Shown here in pieces: positions 24,653 to 33,416 of a stretch of DNA of 64,000 nt. Origin of the DNA: Roseovarius amoyensis (GTDB taxonomy: Bacteria; Pseudomonadota; Alphaproteobacteria; Rhodobacterales; Rhodobacteraceae); NCBI RefSeq assembly GCF_003260265.1, contig NZ_QITQ01000011.1:1-64000 (forward strand), given 5' to 3'. The translations under genes were made by a program, and so were the position numbers. Positions within the stretch are counted from its first letter, which is position 1. The number at the start of each line of letters is the position of its first letter. The notes under the pieces were generated by a model, which had not been told where the DNA came from, searched no databases, and worked only from the letters and a program-made list of their open reading frames with translations.

Positions 24653-24993
24653 CAGTGCATCCGCCCCCCTTCGGGCACGTCTTGATCGGGCGAAATCAGC
24701 ACCACTTCGCCATCGGCGTCGGGCACGCCCAGCACCAGAACCTCTGACATGAAGGGGCCTATCTGGCGCGGCGGGAAGTTGACGACCGCCATCACCTGTT
24801 TGCCGATCAGGCCGTCGGGCGTGTAATGCGCGGTGATCTGCGCCGAGCTTTTGCGTTCGCCGATCTCGGGGCCGAAATCGACCCACAGCTTGATCGCGGG
24901 CTTGCGTGCCTCGGGAAACGGTTCGGCCCGCACCACCCGGCCAACCCGGATATCGACCTTGAGGAAATCGTCAAAGGTGATCCGGTCAGTCAT
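24652..24993 (-). CDS. csaA: CsaA-type tRNA-binding-domain protein
   Basis: A 113-residue single-domain OB-fold protein of the EMAP/TRBD family: FDDFLKVDIRVGRVVRAEPFPEARKPAIKL, then ITAHYTPDGLIGKQVMAVVNFPPR and VLVLGVPDADGEVVLISPD (quoted in parts under the family consensus). CsaA is described as a secretion-related chaperone and tRNA binder. It overlaps proC by eight bases at its start and the dehydrogenase at its end, so the three form a tight minus-strand operon. Confidence 0.88.
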   Translation of the reverse strand: MTDRITFDDFLKVDIRVGRVVRAEPFPEARKPAIKLWVDFGPEIGERKSSAQITAHYTPDGLIGKQVMAVVNFPPRQIGPFMSEVLVLGVPDADGEVVLISPDQDVPEGGRMH

Positions 24994-25801
24994 TGCGCAG
25001 CTCCCTCGACCGGTTCGCGGCGGCGGCCACAGTACGTTCCATCAGCGGCGGCAGGCCGGCGGCATCATCCATCAGCACCTCCAGCCCGGCCTGGGTGGTG
25101 CCGTTGGGGCTAGTGACGTTGACGCGCAGCTGTGCCGGGGTTTCGTCTGCGGCCTCGGCCAGTGCGCCGGCGCCGGCAACGGTGGCTTTGGCCAGTTGCA
25201 TCGCCAGATCGGGGGCAAGCCCCTGCGCCTCGCCCGCGCGGGCCATGCATTCGATCATGTGAAAGACATAGGCCGGGCCGGAACCCGAAAGCCCGGTCAC
25301 TGCGTCCATCTGGTCTTCGCTTTCCAGCCGCACCACCTGGCCCACGGCGCCAAGCAGTTCCTCAGCCGCGGAAAGATCCGCCTCGGTGGCGTGGGCGTTG
25401 CCGATGATGGCGGTGATGCCCCGGCCCACCGCCGCCGGGGTGTTGGGCATGGCGCGGACAATCGGCGTACCCTCGCCCATCGCGGCCTCGTAGGCGGCAA
25501 TCGGAGTGCCCGCAGCGACCGACAGGAACAGCGTGCCGCCCCCGCCCAGCGCCGCCAGCGCGGGCAGCGCATCGCCCATCATCTGCGGCTTGACCGCGAC
25601 CAACGCAATCGACGGTTTTTGCGGCAGCTTTCCATTGAGCGCGACACCGGTCGAGCGCAGCCAGTCCGACGGGTTGGGGTCAATCACGTGCACCGCGCCC
25701 GGCGGCAGCCCCCGGTCAAGCCAGCCGGCCAGCATCGCAGACCCCATCTTGCCGCAGCCCAGCAAGACCAGACCGTCACGCGCCACATCCAAAAGGCTCA
25801 T
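24986..25801 (-). CDS. proC: Pyrroline-5-carboxylate reductase
   Basis: Last step of proline synthesis. 271 residues: the N-terminal dinucleotide site is LVLLGCGKMGSAMLAGWLDRG, followed by AVKPQMMGDALPAL, IVRAMPNTPAAVGRG, and the C-terminal dimerisation signature SGSGPAYVFHMIECMARAG and NVTSPNGTTQAGLEVL. First gene of the proC-csaA-dehydrogenase operon; the gap to ybjN upstream is about 100 bases with a 13-bp tandem duplication. Confidence 0.95.
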   Translation of the reverse strand: MSLLDVARDGLVLLGCGKMGSAMLAGWLDRGLPPGAVHVIDPNPSDWLRSTGVALNGKLPQKPSIALVAVKPQMMGDALPALAALGGGGTLFLSVAAGTPIAAYEAAMGEGTPIVRAMPNTPAAVGRGITAIIGNAHATEADLSAAEELLGAVGQVVRLESEDQMDAVTGLSGSGPAYVFHMIECMARAGEAQGLAPDLAMQLAKATVAGAGALAEAADETPAQLRVNVTSPNGTTQAGLEVLMDDAAGLPPLMERTVAAAANRSRELRND

Positions 25802-25877
25802 CCCGCACCCCTATCTTGCCCCGGCAAATCCGGTGAATCCGGACCAAGTGTTACGCCCGGGCATGCGCGGTTTCAAT

Positions 25878-25903
25878 GGTGGCGTTCAGGGGTGGCGTTC
25901 AGG
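25878..25903. repeat. 13-bp tandem duplication across the ybjN stop codon
   Basis: GGTGGCGTTCAGG occurs twice without a gap at 25878-25890 and 25891-25903. The right-hand copy contains the stop codon (TGA on the minus strand) of the YbjN gene, so the second unit simply extends the 3' untranslated end. Confidence 0.7.
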
Positions 25904-26399
25904 CGCGGCCATACGCCTCTGCCATGGCCACCTGCATGGCGTCGCGCGGGGTGCGGTCGCCCCAGACGGCCAGTTGAAAGGCGGGGTAAAAGCGTTCGGC
26001 GCTGTGAACGGCGGTGCCGATCAGCGTATCCACCTGCTCGGGGCAGACACCGCCGGCCCCCGCCATGACCAGCCCGTAACGGTAGACCATCAGCTTTTGC
26101 TCGGCCCAATAGGTAAAGGCGCCGGCCCAGCATTTGTCATTGGCCTCGTTCAGGGTCTCGTAGAGAACGGCATGCTTGTCCTCGGGCGGCTCCATCTCGA
26201 AGGTGCAGACTAGGCGCAGGGTCTCGTCATAGCCCGACCAGGCCAGGGTGACGGAATAGGTGCGCCACTGGCCTTCGACCGCCATTGCGATCTGGTCGTC
26301 GCCAATGCGGTCAAATTCCCAGTCGTGATGTTCGGCCAGATGCTCGACGATATCAATAGGATGCAGGTCGTCGTGCAGGAACTGCTCGGAAAAGGTCAT
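25899..26399 (-). CDS. YbjN domain-containing protein
   Basis: A 166-residue SecB-like/YbjN-domain protein: HPIDIVEHLAEHHDWEFDR, VTLAWSGYDETLRLVCTFEM, CWAGAFTYWAEQKLMVYRYGLVM and TAVHSAERFYPAFQ follow the family pattern. Such proteins are proposed to modulate stress responses or act as type III chaperone-like folds; the actual role is unknown. ATG 26399 is preceded by GAGGTGG. The frame is open to 26555 but that part is not conserved-looking. It is upstream of proC and transcribed in the same direction. Confidence 0.85.
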   Translation of the reverse strand: MTFSEQFLHDDLHPIDIVEHLAEHHDWEFDRIGDDQIAMAVEGQWRTYSVTLAWSGYDETLRLVCTFEMEPPEDKHAVLYETLNEANDKCWAGAFTYWAEQKLMVYRYGLVMAGAGGVCPEQVDTLIGTAVHSAERFYPAFQLAVWGDRTPRDAMQVAMAEAYGRA

Positions 26400-26759
26400 G
26401 CCGCCACCTCGTTTTGTTGCATAGCGCCGGGGGTGGACAGCACCCCAAACGCTCGGTGCCTGCTCTAGGATCGGGGGTGTACCCACCTGACCCATACCAG
26501 ATATGGTGGAGGCATTTGGAATACCTGTAAAGCGATTTGTTGGGGATAACCGCAATAAGTTGGGGATGACACAGAAACGTCATCAAGACGTAATGACGCG
26601 TTGCAGCGACAGCGCACCCCGTCCATCGACGAGGGTTTTCGGGCGCAACGCACCCCATGCGGCCCTTGCACGCGCCAGCGCCTACAGGCGGCGCGGCCCG
26701 TCGTTCGGAACAGAAGTTGGTGGATCGGTGAGTTGGAAACCCACCCTACGGGCGGGCGG
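26400..26759. other. Gap between ybjN and ubiK, no gene seen
   Basis: 360 bases with no convincing frame. It contains a near-repeat GTTGGGGAT twice (around 26537-26570), an AACGTCATCAAGACGTAATGACG palindromic stretch and, next to ubiK, GGAAACCCACCCTACGGGCGGGCGG, which on the minus strand may act as the ubiK terminator. Some of it is less GC-rich than its surroundings. Confidence 0.4.
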
Positions 26760-27005
26760 TTATTTCGCGCCCTTTTCCAGCGCCTCGATCCGCGCTTTCA
26801 GCGCCTCGTTCTCTTCGCGGGCCTTCTGGGCCATGGCGCGGACGGCGTCGAATTCCTCGCGAGTGACGAAATCGCGGTCGGCAAGCCAGCGGTCGATCAT
26901 CGACTTCATCGCCGTCTCGGCCTCTTCCCGTGCGCCCTGGGCCACGCCCATGGCGTTGGTCATCAGTTGACCTAGATCGTCAAGAACCTTGTTGCGGGTC
27001 TGCAT
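26760..27005 (-). CDS. ubiK: UbiK (YqiC/BMFP) ubiquinone-biosynthesis accessory factor
   Basis: An 81-residue protein of the BMFP family: an amphipathic N-terminal helix ([20 protein letters not shown]) and a C-terminal coiled coil ending [12 protein letters not shown]. Family members trimerise, bind membranes and assist late ubiquinone hydroxylation. The motif [20 protein letters not shown] is characteristic. Divergent from lgt; 100 bases separate the starts. Confidence 0.85.
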   Translation of the reverse strand: MQTRNKVLDDLGQLMTNAMGVAQGAREEAETAMKSMIDRWLADRDFVTREEFDAVRAMAQKAREENEALKARIEALEKGAK

Positions 27006-27104
27006 GGGGATTGCTCCGGCGTTACCTTTGCACTCTATATGGCGACCGAAGGCCGGACCCGCAAGGTTGACTTGCCCGCACCCGGCACAGCACGAGAGGC
27101 AGAC

Positions 27105-27995
27105 ATGCAGGCAGCGATCCCCTTTCCCGACATCTCGCCCGAGATATTCACCTTGCCGGTCTTCGGTTTCGAGCTGGCGCTGCGCTGGTACGCGCTGGCC
27201 TATATCGTCGGCATCCTGATCGGCTGGCGTCTGGTGGTCGCGGCGGTGCGCCGGCCGCGCCTTTGGCGGGGCGGGAACCCGGCCATTACCGAGCCCCAGG
27301 TCGAGGATCTGCTGACCTGGGTGATCCTGGGCGTGATCCTGGGCGGGCGGCTGGGTTTCGTCCTCTTTTACAACCCGGCCTATTTCGCTGCCCATCCCGG
27401 CGAGATCCTGATGATCTGGCAGGGCGGCATGTCGTTTCACGGCGGGCTGTTGGGGGTGATCACCGCCTGCGTCGTCTATTCCTGGCGTCAGCGCATCGCC
27501 TGGTTGTCGGTGGCGGACGTCTTGTGCATGGCTACACCGCCGGGGCTGTTGCTGGGGCGGATCGCCAATTTCATCAATGCCGAGCTGTGGGGCCGGCCCA
27601 CCGACCTGCCCTGGGGCGTGATCTTTCCCGGTGAGATGGCGCAGTACTGTCCCGGCATCGTCGGCGCCTGCGCGCGCCATCCCTCGCAGCTTTACGAGGC
27701 CGGGCTTGAGGGTTTGCTGCTGGGCACGGCTCTGATCGTCATGGCGTTCAGGGGCGGCTCATTGGCGCGACCCGGGGCGCTGACAGGGGTGTTCTTTGCC
27801 GGCTATGGCCTTGCGCGTTTCCTGGTCGAGTTCGTACGCCAGCCGGACGCCCAGTTCGTGACAGAGGGCAACCCGCTGGGGCTGGCCCTGCGCGTGCAGG
27901 GCTACGGGCTGACGATGGGGCAACTCCTGTCACTGCCGATGATCGCGCTGGGTCTGTGGCTGTTGTTGCGCGCCCGCGCCCGGGCGGCAGCATGA
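27105..27995 (+). CDS. lgt: Prolipoprotein diacylglyceryl transferase
   Basis: Inner-membrane enzyme adding diacylglycerol to the lipobox cysteine of prelipoproteins. 296 residues, seven helices; [15 protein letters not shown] near the start, the conserved [12 protein letters not shown] (essential histidine), the signature [17 protein letters not shown] and [15 protein letters not shown] 27105 with GAGAGGC upstream starts the family-typical [12 protein letters not shown]. Stop overlaps the next start (ATGA). Confidence 0.96.
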   Translation: MQAAIPFPDISPEIFTLPVFGFELALRWYALAYIVGILIGWRLVVAAVRRPRLWRGGNPAITEPQVEDLLTWVILGVILGGRLGFVLFYNPAYFAAHPGEILMIWQGGMSFHGGLLGVITACVVYSWRQRIAWLSVADVLCMATPPGLLLGRIANFINAELWGRPTDLPWGVIFPGEMAQYCPGIVGACARHPSQLYEAGLEGLLLGTALIVMAFRGGSLARPGALTGVFFAGYGLARFLVEFVRQPDAQFVTEGNPLGLALRVQGYGLTMGQLLSLPMIALGLWLLLRARARAAA

Positions 27996-29056
27996 CCCCA
28001 CTGGGGCAAAGGCTGGCGCGCCAGATCGCCGCCAGTGGGCCGATGACGGTGGCCGACTACATGGCCGCCTGCCTGGGCGATCCCGAGCACGGCTATTACA
28101 CCACCCGCGACCCGCTGGGCGCCGGGGGCGATTTCACCACCGCGCCCGAGATTTCGCAGATGTTCGGCGAACTGGTCGGGCTGGCGCTGGCGCAAGGCTG
28201 GTTGGACCAGGGCGCGCCGGCCCCCTTTGCCCTGGCCGAGCCGGGGCCGGGGCGGGGAACGCTGATGGCCGACATCCTGCGCGCCACCCGCGCGGTGCCG
28301 GGCTTTCACGACGCGCTACGGCTGCACCTTGTCGAGACATCTCCGGCGCTGCGGCAGGCGCAGGCGGCGACGCTGGGGCGCGATGACATCACCTGGCACG
28401 ACAGCATCACCGCCCTGCCCGACCTGCCGCTTTTCCTGGTCGCCAACGAGTTTTTCGACGCGCTGCCGATCCGGCAGGCGGTGCGCGAGGGCGCGGCGTG
28501 GCGCGAACGGGTGGTGGGGCTGCGTGACGGCGCACTGTGCCTGGGGCTGAGCGACCCCACGCCGCTGCCGCAACTGGCGCACCGGCTGGAAGACACCAGA
28601 GATGGCGACATCGTCGAATTCTCACCCGCGGCCGAGGCCATCGCGGCCGAGATCGGCCCCCGAATCGCCACGCGAGGCGGGGCCGCGCTGATCGTCGATT
28701 ATGGTGACTGGCGCTCGCTGGGCGACACGCTGCAGGCGGTGCGCAGGCACGAACATGCCGACCCGCTGGCCGAGCCGGGAGAGGCCGATTTGACCGCGCA
28801 TGTGGATTTCGAGGCGCTGGCGCAGGCCGCCCAGCCCTGTTCCGCCAGCCGGCTGACGCCGCAGGGCGTGTTTCTGGAACGGCTGGGCATCACCCAGCGA
28901 GCACAGGCCCTGGCGCGCGGGCTGACCGGCGCAGAGCTGGAGACGCATGTCGCCGCGCATCGGCGCTTGACCCACCCGGCCGAAATGGGGACTCTGTTCA
29001 AGGTGATGGCGCTGTTTCCCAAGACCGCAACCCCGCCACCCGGACTGGACGCATGA
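27992..29056 (+). CDS. SAM-dependent methyltransferase of the NDUFAF7/MidA family
   Basis: A 354-residue DUF185 methyltransferase. N-terminal [19 protein letters not shown] and [22 protein letters not shown] are diagnostic; the SAM site is [35 protein letters not shown] and ALIVDYGD complete the set. The mitochondrial homologue methylates an arginine of a complex I subunit, so a role in NADH dehydrogenase assembly is likely but unproved in bacteria. Starts by ATGA overlap with lgt and ends by ATGA overlap with pgeF. Confidence 0.88.
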   Translation: MTPLGQRLARQIAASGPMTVADYMAACLGDPEHGYYTTRDPLGAGGDFTTAPEISQMFGELVGLALAQGWLDQGAPAPFALAEPGPGRGTLMADILRATRAVPGFHDALRLHLVETSPALRQAQAATLGRDDITWHDSITALPDLPLFLVANEFFDALPIRQAVREGAAWRERVVGLRDGALCLGLSDPTPLPQLAHRLEDTRDGDIVEFSPAAEAIAAEIGPRIATRGGAALIVDYGDWRSLGDTLQAVRRHEHADPLAEPGEADLTAHVDFEALAQAAQPCSASRLTPQGVFLERLGITQRAQALARGLTGAELETHVAAHRRLTHPAEMGTLFKVMALFPKTATPPPGLDA

Positions 29057-29808
29057 CACTGGAAATTCTCACCGCCGACTGCCTCGCACCTCTGCGGCAC
29101 GGGTTCTTTACCCGGCGCGGCGGGGCGTCGTCGGGCATCTTCGCCGGGCTCAACTGCGGCCTCGGCTCCAGCGACCAGGCCGAAATCGTGCAGATCAACC
29201 GCGCCCGCGTTGCCGACGCGATGGCCGTGCCCCCGGAGGCGCTGATCACCGTGCATCAGGTGCATTCGGCTGAGGTGGCGGTGATCGATGGCCCCGCCCC
29301 CGGCCGCCTGACCGCCGACGCGATGGTCACCGACCGGCCCGGGCTGGCGCTGGCGGTGCTGACCGCCGACTGCCAGCCGGTGCTGTTTGCCGACGCGCAG
29401 GCCAGCGTGATCGGCGCCGCGCATGCCGGCTGGCGCGGGGCGCTTGACGGGGTACTTGACGCCACGCTCGACACGATGGAACGGCTGGGCGCGAACCGCA
29501 GCGACATCCGCGCGGCGATCGGGCCGACGATCAGCCAGGCGGCCTATGAGGTGGGCCCCGAGTTCCTGGATGATTTCATGGCCGAGGACCCCGACAACCA
29601 CCGTTTTTTTGCCAACGGCAACGAGGGCCGCTATCAGTTCGACCTGCCCGCCTACGGGCTGCATCGCCTGCGCAGCGCCGGTATCGGGCACGCGGAATGG
29701 ACGCGGCACTGCACCTATTCCGACGCCGGGAGATTCTATTCCTATCGCCGCGCGACCCACGCGGCCGAGGCGGATTATGGCCGGCTGTTGTCGGCGATCC
29801 GCCTGTGA
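29053..29808 (+). CDS. pgeF: PgeF/YfiH (DUF152, polyphenol oxidase family) peptidoglycan editing factor
   Basis: A 251-residue laccase-domain protein. The metal-site pieces VHQVHSAEVAV, VLTADCQPVLFADAQA and GAAHAGWRGALDGVLDATL (H, C, H ligands) are present, as is CTYSDAGRFYSYRRA. In E. coli YfiH removes wrongly incorporated serine from muropeptides; in other species it is annotated as polyphenol or purine-nucleoside phosphorylase activity. Last gene of the overlapping lgt-midA-pgeF chain. Confidence 0.9.
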   Translation: MTLEILTADCLAPLRHGFFTRRGGASSGIFAGLNCGLGSSDQAEIVQINRARVADAMAVPPEALITVHQVHSAEVAVIDGPAPGRLTADAMVTDRPGLALAVLTADCQPVLFADAQASVIGAAHAGWRGALDGVLDATLDTMERLGANRSDIRAAIGPTISQAAYEVGPEFLDDFMAEDPDNHRFFANGNEGRYQFDLPAYGLHRLRSAGIGHAEWTRHCTYSDAGRFYSYRRATHAAEADYGRLLSAIRL

Positions 29809-30068
29809 AATTGGGCAAGGTCTGGGCAGGAATACGCCCACTTTGTCCGTAGACGGCACCGGCTATTACCGCGTTCATCGGATTTGCAACAGTTTTTCAA
29901 TACCTTGCGAAAATGCACGCGTGGATTGTGCGGCCCAAGAATAGCGACGACGTTTCCCGGCTATTCCCATCTCTTGGCCCAATCTTTGCCCCAAACCACG
30001 ACAATACTGCCGCCATACAAGCGAAGGCCACAGGCCAACGGTAACAAGTACTGAAGAGGAGCGCGGAG
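29809..30068. other. Gap after pgeF
   Basis: 260 bases with no long frame. Composition is more AT-rich than the neighbouring genes; the right end carries the ribosome-binding site AGAGGAG (30055-30061) of the tiny ORF that follows. No terminator with a T-run after pgeF is obvious, although GGGCAAGGTCTGGGC at the left edge is mildly repetitive. Confidence 0.4.
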
Positions 30069-30197
30069 ATGAGGACTCGGTGGATGAAATCGGTCATTGA
30101 GACCAGCAAACAAGCTGCAACGCCGATGCCATTTCAGCGCGGCAAGCGCCGCTCTACCCGCCACGACGCCATTCTCAAGACCGTCAGCGTCGCCTGA
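30069..30197 (+). CDS. Tiny basic ORF, 42 residues
   Basis: ATG at 30069 has AGAGGAG seven bases upstream, an excellent ribosome-binding site. The product starts MRTRWMKSVIETSKQAA, continues with PFQRGKRRSTRHD and ends KTVSVA; it is strongly basic with one short amphipathic helix. Third positions are GC-rich although the flanks are AT-rich. It has no homology I can name with certainty and lies 285 bases upstream of the Hint gene with the same orientation. Confidence 0.55.
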   Translation: MRTRWMKSVIETSKQAATPMPFQRGKRRSTRHDAILKTVSVA

Positions 30198-30482
30198 CAG
30201 CAGGACCCGTTCCCTGCACTGAGTTAACTTCATAAACTGGATTTTCGAATCGCCGATTCATCAATTGTGGCAAAAGCGTTGATTGCGGAAAAACAGTCGG
30301 CGCATCGCTGCATGATTGTCGGCAAGGTCATTACAATAATAGCTGAAATTTGACTAAACTGGGGCAATTGCGCCATTTGTTTGGCATCTGAACACATCTA
30401 GCAACGTAAGCAGTAACAAGTCCTTCTGTCGTTGTCGGTGGGGGCCGACGCGGTTGAGACTACCTTTAGAGGTGACTCGATC
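30198..30482. other. AT-rich leader region of the Hint gene
   Basis: 285 bases, clearly AT-rich, no frame. It holds the likely promoter of the Hint gene (possible TTGACT at 30348-30353, without a convincing -10) and its ribosome-binding site GAGGTGA (30470-30476). Nothing else is recognised. Confidence 0.4.
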
Positions 30483-31298
30483 ATGGTGACCCCTTCCTAT
30501 GCCGCGCGGGCATATGCCGCGCGTGTTCCGTCCAATACTTCGTCCGCTTTCTCAGGCCGTAGTTCTGCATCGGCGCGCGCCGCAACGGCCAGACAGCCCA
30601 CACGAAAGCCTCTGGTCATGCGGAAATATCGCATCTCCGCGCTTCTGAACGATGGCCAGGTGCGCCAATCCGAACAGATCGGCCCGGCCATTCCGGCCTT
30701 TGAAGGGGCATTTTCCGCCTTTGCACACGGTACGCTGATCGCCACCACCCGCGGCCCCGTCCCGGTCGAGGACCTTGTGCCGGGGATGAAGCTGGCCACC
30801 AAGAACCACGGCGCCCTGCAACTGCAATGGGTCGGCGCAATGACGCTGGTGCCGCGTTGCGACAAGTTTCCCGATGGCTCCAGCCTGACCCGGATCACCG
30901 CCGACAGCTTTGGCTTTGGCCGGCCGCAGACTGACATCATGGCCGGCCCCGGCGCGCGCTTCATGCTGCGGCCACCGCGGCTGTTCGACAAGATCATGGG
31001 CGACCATGCGCTTACGCCTGCCTCGCACATGGTTGATGGTGTCAACGCGATAGAGATCGTGCCGCCGCGCCCGGTGACCGTCTATCACCTGTGCCTGCGC
31101 CGCCACGCGATCATCACGGCCAACGGAATGGAAACCGAAAGCTATCACCCCGGCGTCGGGTTCGAACGCAACATGGGGCCCAAGATGCTGGACCTGTTCA
31201 TGTCCTTCTTTCCGCATGTGAAACGGCCGCGCGACTTTGGCCCGCTGGCCTGTCAGCGCCTGCCGCTGAACGACGCCGCGCAGGCGGACGTCGCCTGA
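30483..31298 (+). CDS. Hint-domain (Hedgehog/intein-type) protein
   Basis: 271 residues. A low-complexity basic N-terminus (about residues 1-50) precedes MRKYRISALLNDG and a Hint_2-type domain: AFAHGTLIATTRGPVPVEDLVPGMKLATKN, then LQWVGAMTLVP and LTPASHMVDGV, ending with YHLCLRRHAIITANGMETES. The splicing-type cysteine or serine at the start of block A is replaced by A-H-G-T, and no C-terminal Asn plus nucleophile is visible, so autoprocessing may be lost. Roseobacters carry many such proteins of unknown role, often secreted. Stand-alone gene with its own terminator. Confidence 0.8.
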   Translation: MVTPSYAARAYAARVPSNTSSAFSGRSSASARAATARQPTRKPLVMRKYRISALLNDGQVRQSEQIGPAIPAFEGAFSAFAHGTLIATTRGPVPVEDLVPGMKLATKNHGALQLQWVGAMTLVPRCDKFPDGSSLTRITADSFGFGRPQTDIMAGPGARFMLRPPRLFDKIMGDHALTPASHMVDGVNAIEIVPPRPVTVYHLCLRRHAIITANGMETESYHPGVGFERNMGPKMLDLFMSFFPHVKRPRDFGPLACQRLPLNDAAQADVA

Positions 31299-31326
31299 CG
31301 GCAGGACAGGTGTCACGGCAAGCAAG

Positions 31327-31350
31327 GAGGGCCGATCCGCGGCCCTCTTT
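31327..31350 (+). terminator. Intrinsic terminator of the Hint gene
   Basis: GAGGGCCG (31327-31334) with CGGCCCTC (31340-31347) around ATCCG, then TTT. It lies between convergent stop codons and probably also serves the Lrp-family gene. Confidence 0.75.
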
Positions 31351-31353
31351 GCG

Positions 31354-31854
31354 TTACGCGGACTGGCTCAGCCGTTCTTCTAGCACATCGAAGGGCACGC
31401 CGGGTTCATCCTTGGCGCAGCGGATGACCAGCGAGGTCTTGACGCTGGCCACGTTGTCGGCCGCGGTCAGTTCCTCGGTCAGGAACCGCTGAAAGGTGGA
31501 CAGGTCGGGCGCCACGCATTTCAGCATGAAATCGACCTCGCCGTTCAGCATGTTGCATTCGCGCACCAGCGACCAGGCGCGGCAGCGGTCCTCGAACGCC
31601 GACAGGTCTGCCTCGGCCTGGCTTTGCAGCCCGACCATGGCGTAGACCTGCACCTCGAACCCCAGTTCGCGCGCATCGACCTCGGCATGATAGCCGCGGA
31701 TGTAACCGCTTTCTTCCAGCGTGCGCACCCGGCGCAGGCAGGGCGGCGCCGAGATGCCCACGCGGCGGGCCAGTTCGACATTGGTCATGCGACCGTCGGC
31801 CTGCAGTTCGGCCAGTATCTTGCGGTCGATCTCGTCCAGTCGGGTGGCGGGCAT
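31354..31854 (-). CDS. Lrp/AsnC-family transcriptional regulator
   Basis: A 166-residue Lrp-type regulator: LDEIDRKILAELQADGRMTNVELARRVGIS (helix-turn-helix about residues 6-45, quoted across the motif), then PPCLRRVRTLEESGYI and a C-terminal RAM ligand-binding domain starting at VQVYAMVGL. Divergent from trxB with 229 bases between starts. Such divergent pairs with thioredoxin reductase are common in roseobacters. Effector unknown; an amino acid is typical. Its promoter overlaps an AT-centred palindrome, suggesting autoregulation. Confidence 0.9.
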   Translation of the reverse strand: MPATRLDEIDRKILAELQADGRMTNVELARRVGISAPPCLRRVRTLEESGYIRGYHAEVDARELGFEVQVYAMVGLQSQAEADLSAFEDRCRAWSLVRECNMLNGEVDFMLKCVAPDLSTFQRFLTEELTAADNVASVKTSLVIRCAKDEPGVPFDVLEERLSQSA

Positions 31855-31877
31855 ATCCCCTCCTTGAATTCGCGATT

Positions 31878-31918
31878 GTTATAGCATTGCCGCCGGCGCG
31901 CGCAATATTATTTCGCGC
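31878..31918 (-). promoter_or_regulatory. Promoter of the Lrp gene with overlapping quasi-palindrome
   Basis: On the minus strand TTGCGC (31905-31900), a 16-base spacer, and TATAAC (31883-31878). Bases 31896-31918 form a quasi-palindrome with GCGC ends around AATATTATTT, overlapping the -35 box; a plausible Lrp-type operator shared with trxB. Confidence 0.45.
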
Positions 31919-32083
31919 ATGCGCAAGATCGTTTCGAATGGCCATAGCGACGCGCCCCGGACACGTATTGCCTGCGGGCCGCCGAGGGCGGGCTTTCACC
32001 CGGTCGCCGGCGCCGCTATATCTCGCAGCCGACTCGTCCAGACAAGACCCACCCTGATACGAACTGATCAAAGGTTGCCCCTC

Positions 32084-33028
32084 ATGCCCGAGCCCCGCCA
32101 CACCAAATGCCTGATCATCGGCTCCGGCCCTGCCGGATACACCGCCGGCATCTATGCCGCGCGGGCGATGCTGGAACCGCTGCTGGTTCAGGGGATCGAA
32201 CCGGGCGGACAGCTGACCACCACCACCGAGGTCGAGAACTGGCCCGGCGATACCGAGGTGCAGGGCCCCGACCTGATGGTCCGGATGGAGGCGCACGCCC
32301 GCGCGATGGGCTGCGAGATCGTGGGCGACATCATCACCGATCTCGACACCGACAGCAGGCCGTTTCGCGCCACCAGCGACAGCGGCACCACATATACCGC
32401 CGACGCCGTGATCATGGCCACCGGCGCAACGGCCAAGTGGCTGGGGCTGGAAAGCGAAGAGAAATTCAAGGGCTTCGGTGTCTCGGCCTGCGCCACCTGC
32501 GACGGGTTCTTTTACCGCGGGCAGGAAATCGTGGTCGTGGGCGGTGGCAACACCGCCGTCGAAGAGGCGCTCTTTCTGACCAATTTCGCCTCGAAGGTGA
32601 CGCTGATCCACCGCCGGGACGAGTTGCGCGCCGAAAAGGTGCTGCAAAACCGGCTGTTGAAAAACCCCAAGATCGAGCCGCTATGGTTTCACGAGATCGA
32701 CGAGATACTGGGCGACCAAGACCCCAAGGGTGTGACCGGCGTCAGGGTCAGGAACACCCAGACCGGCGAGACCAGTGAGATCCCCTGCAAGGGTGTGTTC
32801 ATCGCCATTGGCCACGCGCCGGCCAGCGAGTTGGTCAAGGGCAAGGTCGAGATGCATCACGGCGATTACGTCAAGGTCGCGCCGGGCGCCACGCAGACCT
32901 CGATATCCGGCCTCTTTGCCGCCGGCGACCTGACCGATCACGTCTACCGCCAGGCGGTGACCAGCGCCGGCATGGGCTGCATGGCGGCGCTGGACGCGGA
33001 ACGGTTCCTGGCCGAACAGCAGGATTGA
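32084..33028 (+). CDS. trxB: Thioredoxin reductase
   Basis: NADPH:thioredoxin FAD oxidoreductase, 314 residues. FAD site [18 protein letters not shown] near the N-terminus; redox-active C136-A-T-C139 in [16 protein letters not shown] site [18 protein letters not shown]-terminal FAD motif [16 protein letters not shown]. Numbering of the cysteines equals that of the E. coli enzyme. The ATG at 32084 starts [13 protein letters not shown]; the upstream open frame is unrelated. Divergent from the Lrp-family gene. Confidence 0.96.
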   Translation: MPEPRHTKCLIIGSGPAGYTAGIYAARAMLEPLLVQGIEPGGQLTTTTEVENWPGDTEVQGPDLMVRMEAHARAMGCEIVGDIITDLDTDSRPFRATSDSGTTYTADAVIMATGATAKWLGLESEEKFKGFGVSACATCDGFFYRGQEIVVVGGGNTAVEEALFLTNFASKVTLIHRRDELRAEKVLQNRLLKNPKIEPLWFHEIDEILGDQDPKGVTGVRVRNTQTGETSEIPCKGVFIAIGHAPASELVKGKVEMHHGDYVKVAPGATQTSISGLFAAGDLTDHVYRQAVTSAGMGCMAALDAERFLAEQQD

Positions 33029-33064
33029 CCGGCGCGCGCCACGGGTCCCACCCCAAAAATGCAA

Positions 33065-33090
33065 AACGGCGCGGGCATTACCGCGCCGTT
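33065..33090 (+). terminator. Hairpin after trxB
   Basis: Perfect ten-pair stem AACGGCGCGG with CCGCGCCGTT around GCATTA, 37 bases after the stop. No pure T-run follows (CGTTCATGTTGTTC), so termination may be partial. Confidence 0.6.
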
Positions 33091-33416
33091 CGTTCATGTT
33101 GTTCGGTATCTATGATGTCGTCACGGTTTAGCAGCTGACACTGCCAAATCCGCAAATCAGGAGAATTTCACAGCCTCTCTTGATAAGGAAGCACAAGACA
33201 TTTCCATCACCGAGCGGAATGGAAAATTCATCTCCCAGCCTTTGCAACATCGACAAACCTTCCCCGGCATATCGCCATTCGAGACGCGGTTTTTCCGCCG
33301 CAGTCTGCCACTTTGACCCTTGCCGCCTTGAAACCCGGTGCCAAGCGGGTCTATGGCGCCCCTGACACCGGGTCCGGCGCTGCGGGCCTAATCCGCCCAA
33401 CCGAATTACGACGAGT
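33091..33416. other. Leader region of sat-cysC
   Basis: 326 bases, partly AT-rich, with no convincing gene. A 40-codon minus-strand frame (33128-33250) is ordinary in composition but has no recognisable homology or partner. CCCGGTGCCAAGCGGG and GACACCGGGTCCGGCG near the right end can pair as short stems ahead of sat-cysC. I looked for a SAM-riboswitch consensus because of the sulfur gene and did not see one. Confidence 0.4.

Noticed and set aside
33128..33250. A 40-codon minus-strand frame beginning MLQRLGDEFSIPLG in the sat-cysC leader
   Set aside because: Composition is natural, but there is no strong ribosome-binding site, no recognisable relative and no partner gene. Kept as a note rather than called as a gene.
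33029..33416. SAM-type riboswitch upstream of the sulfate activation gene
   Set aside because: No recognisable riboswitch core was seen by eye; only short stems. A covariance-model scan would be decisive.
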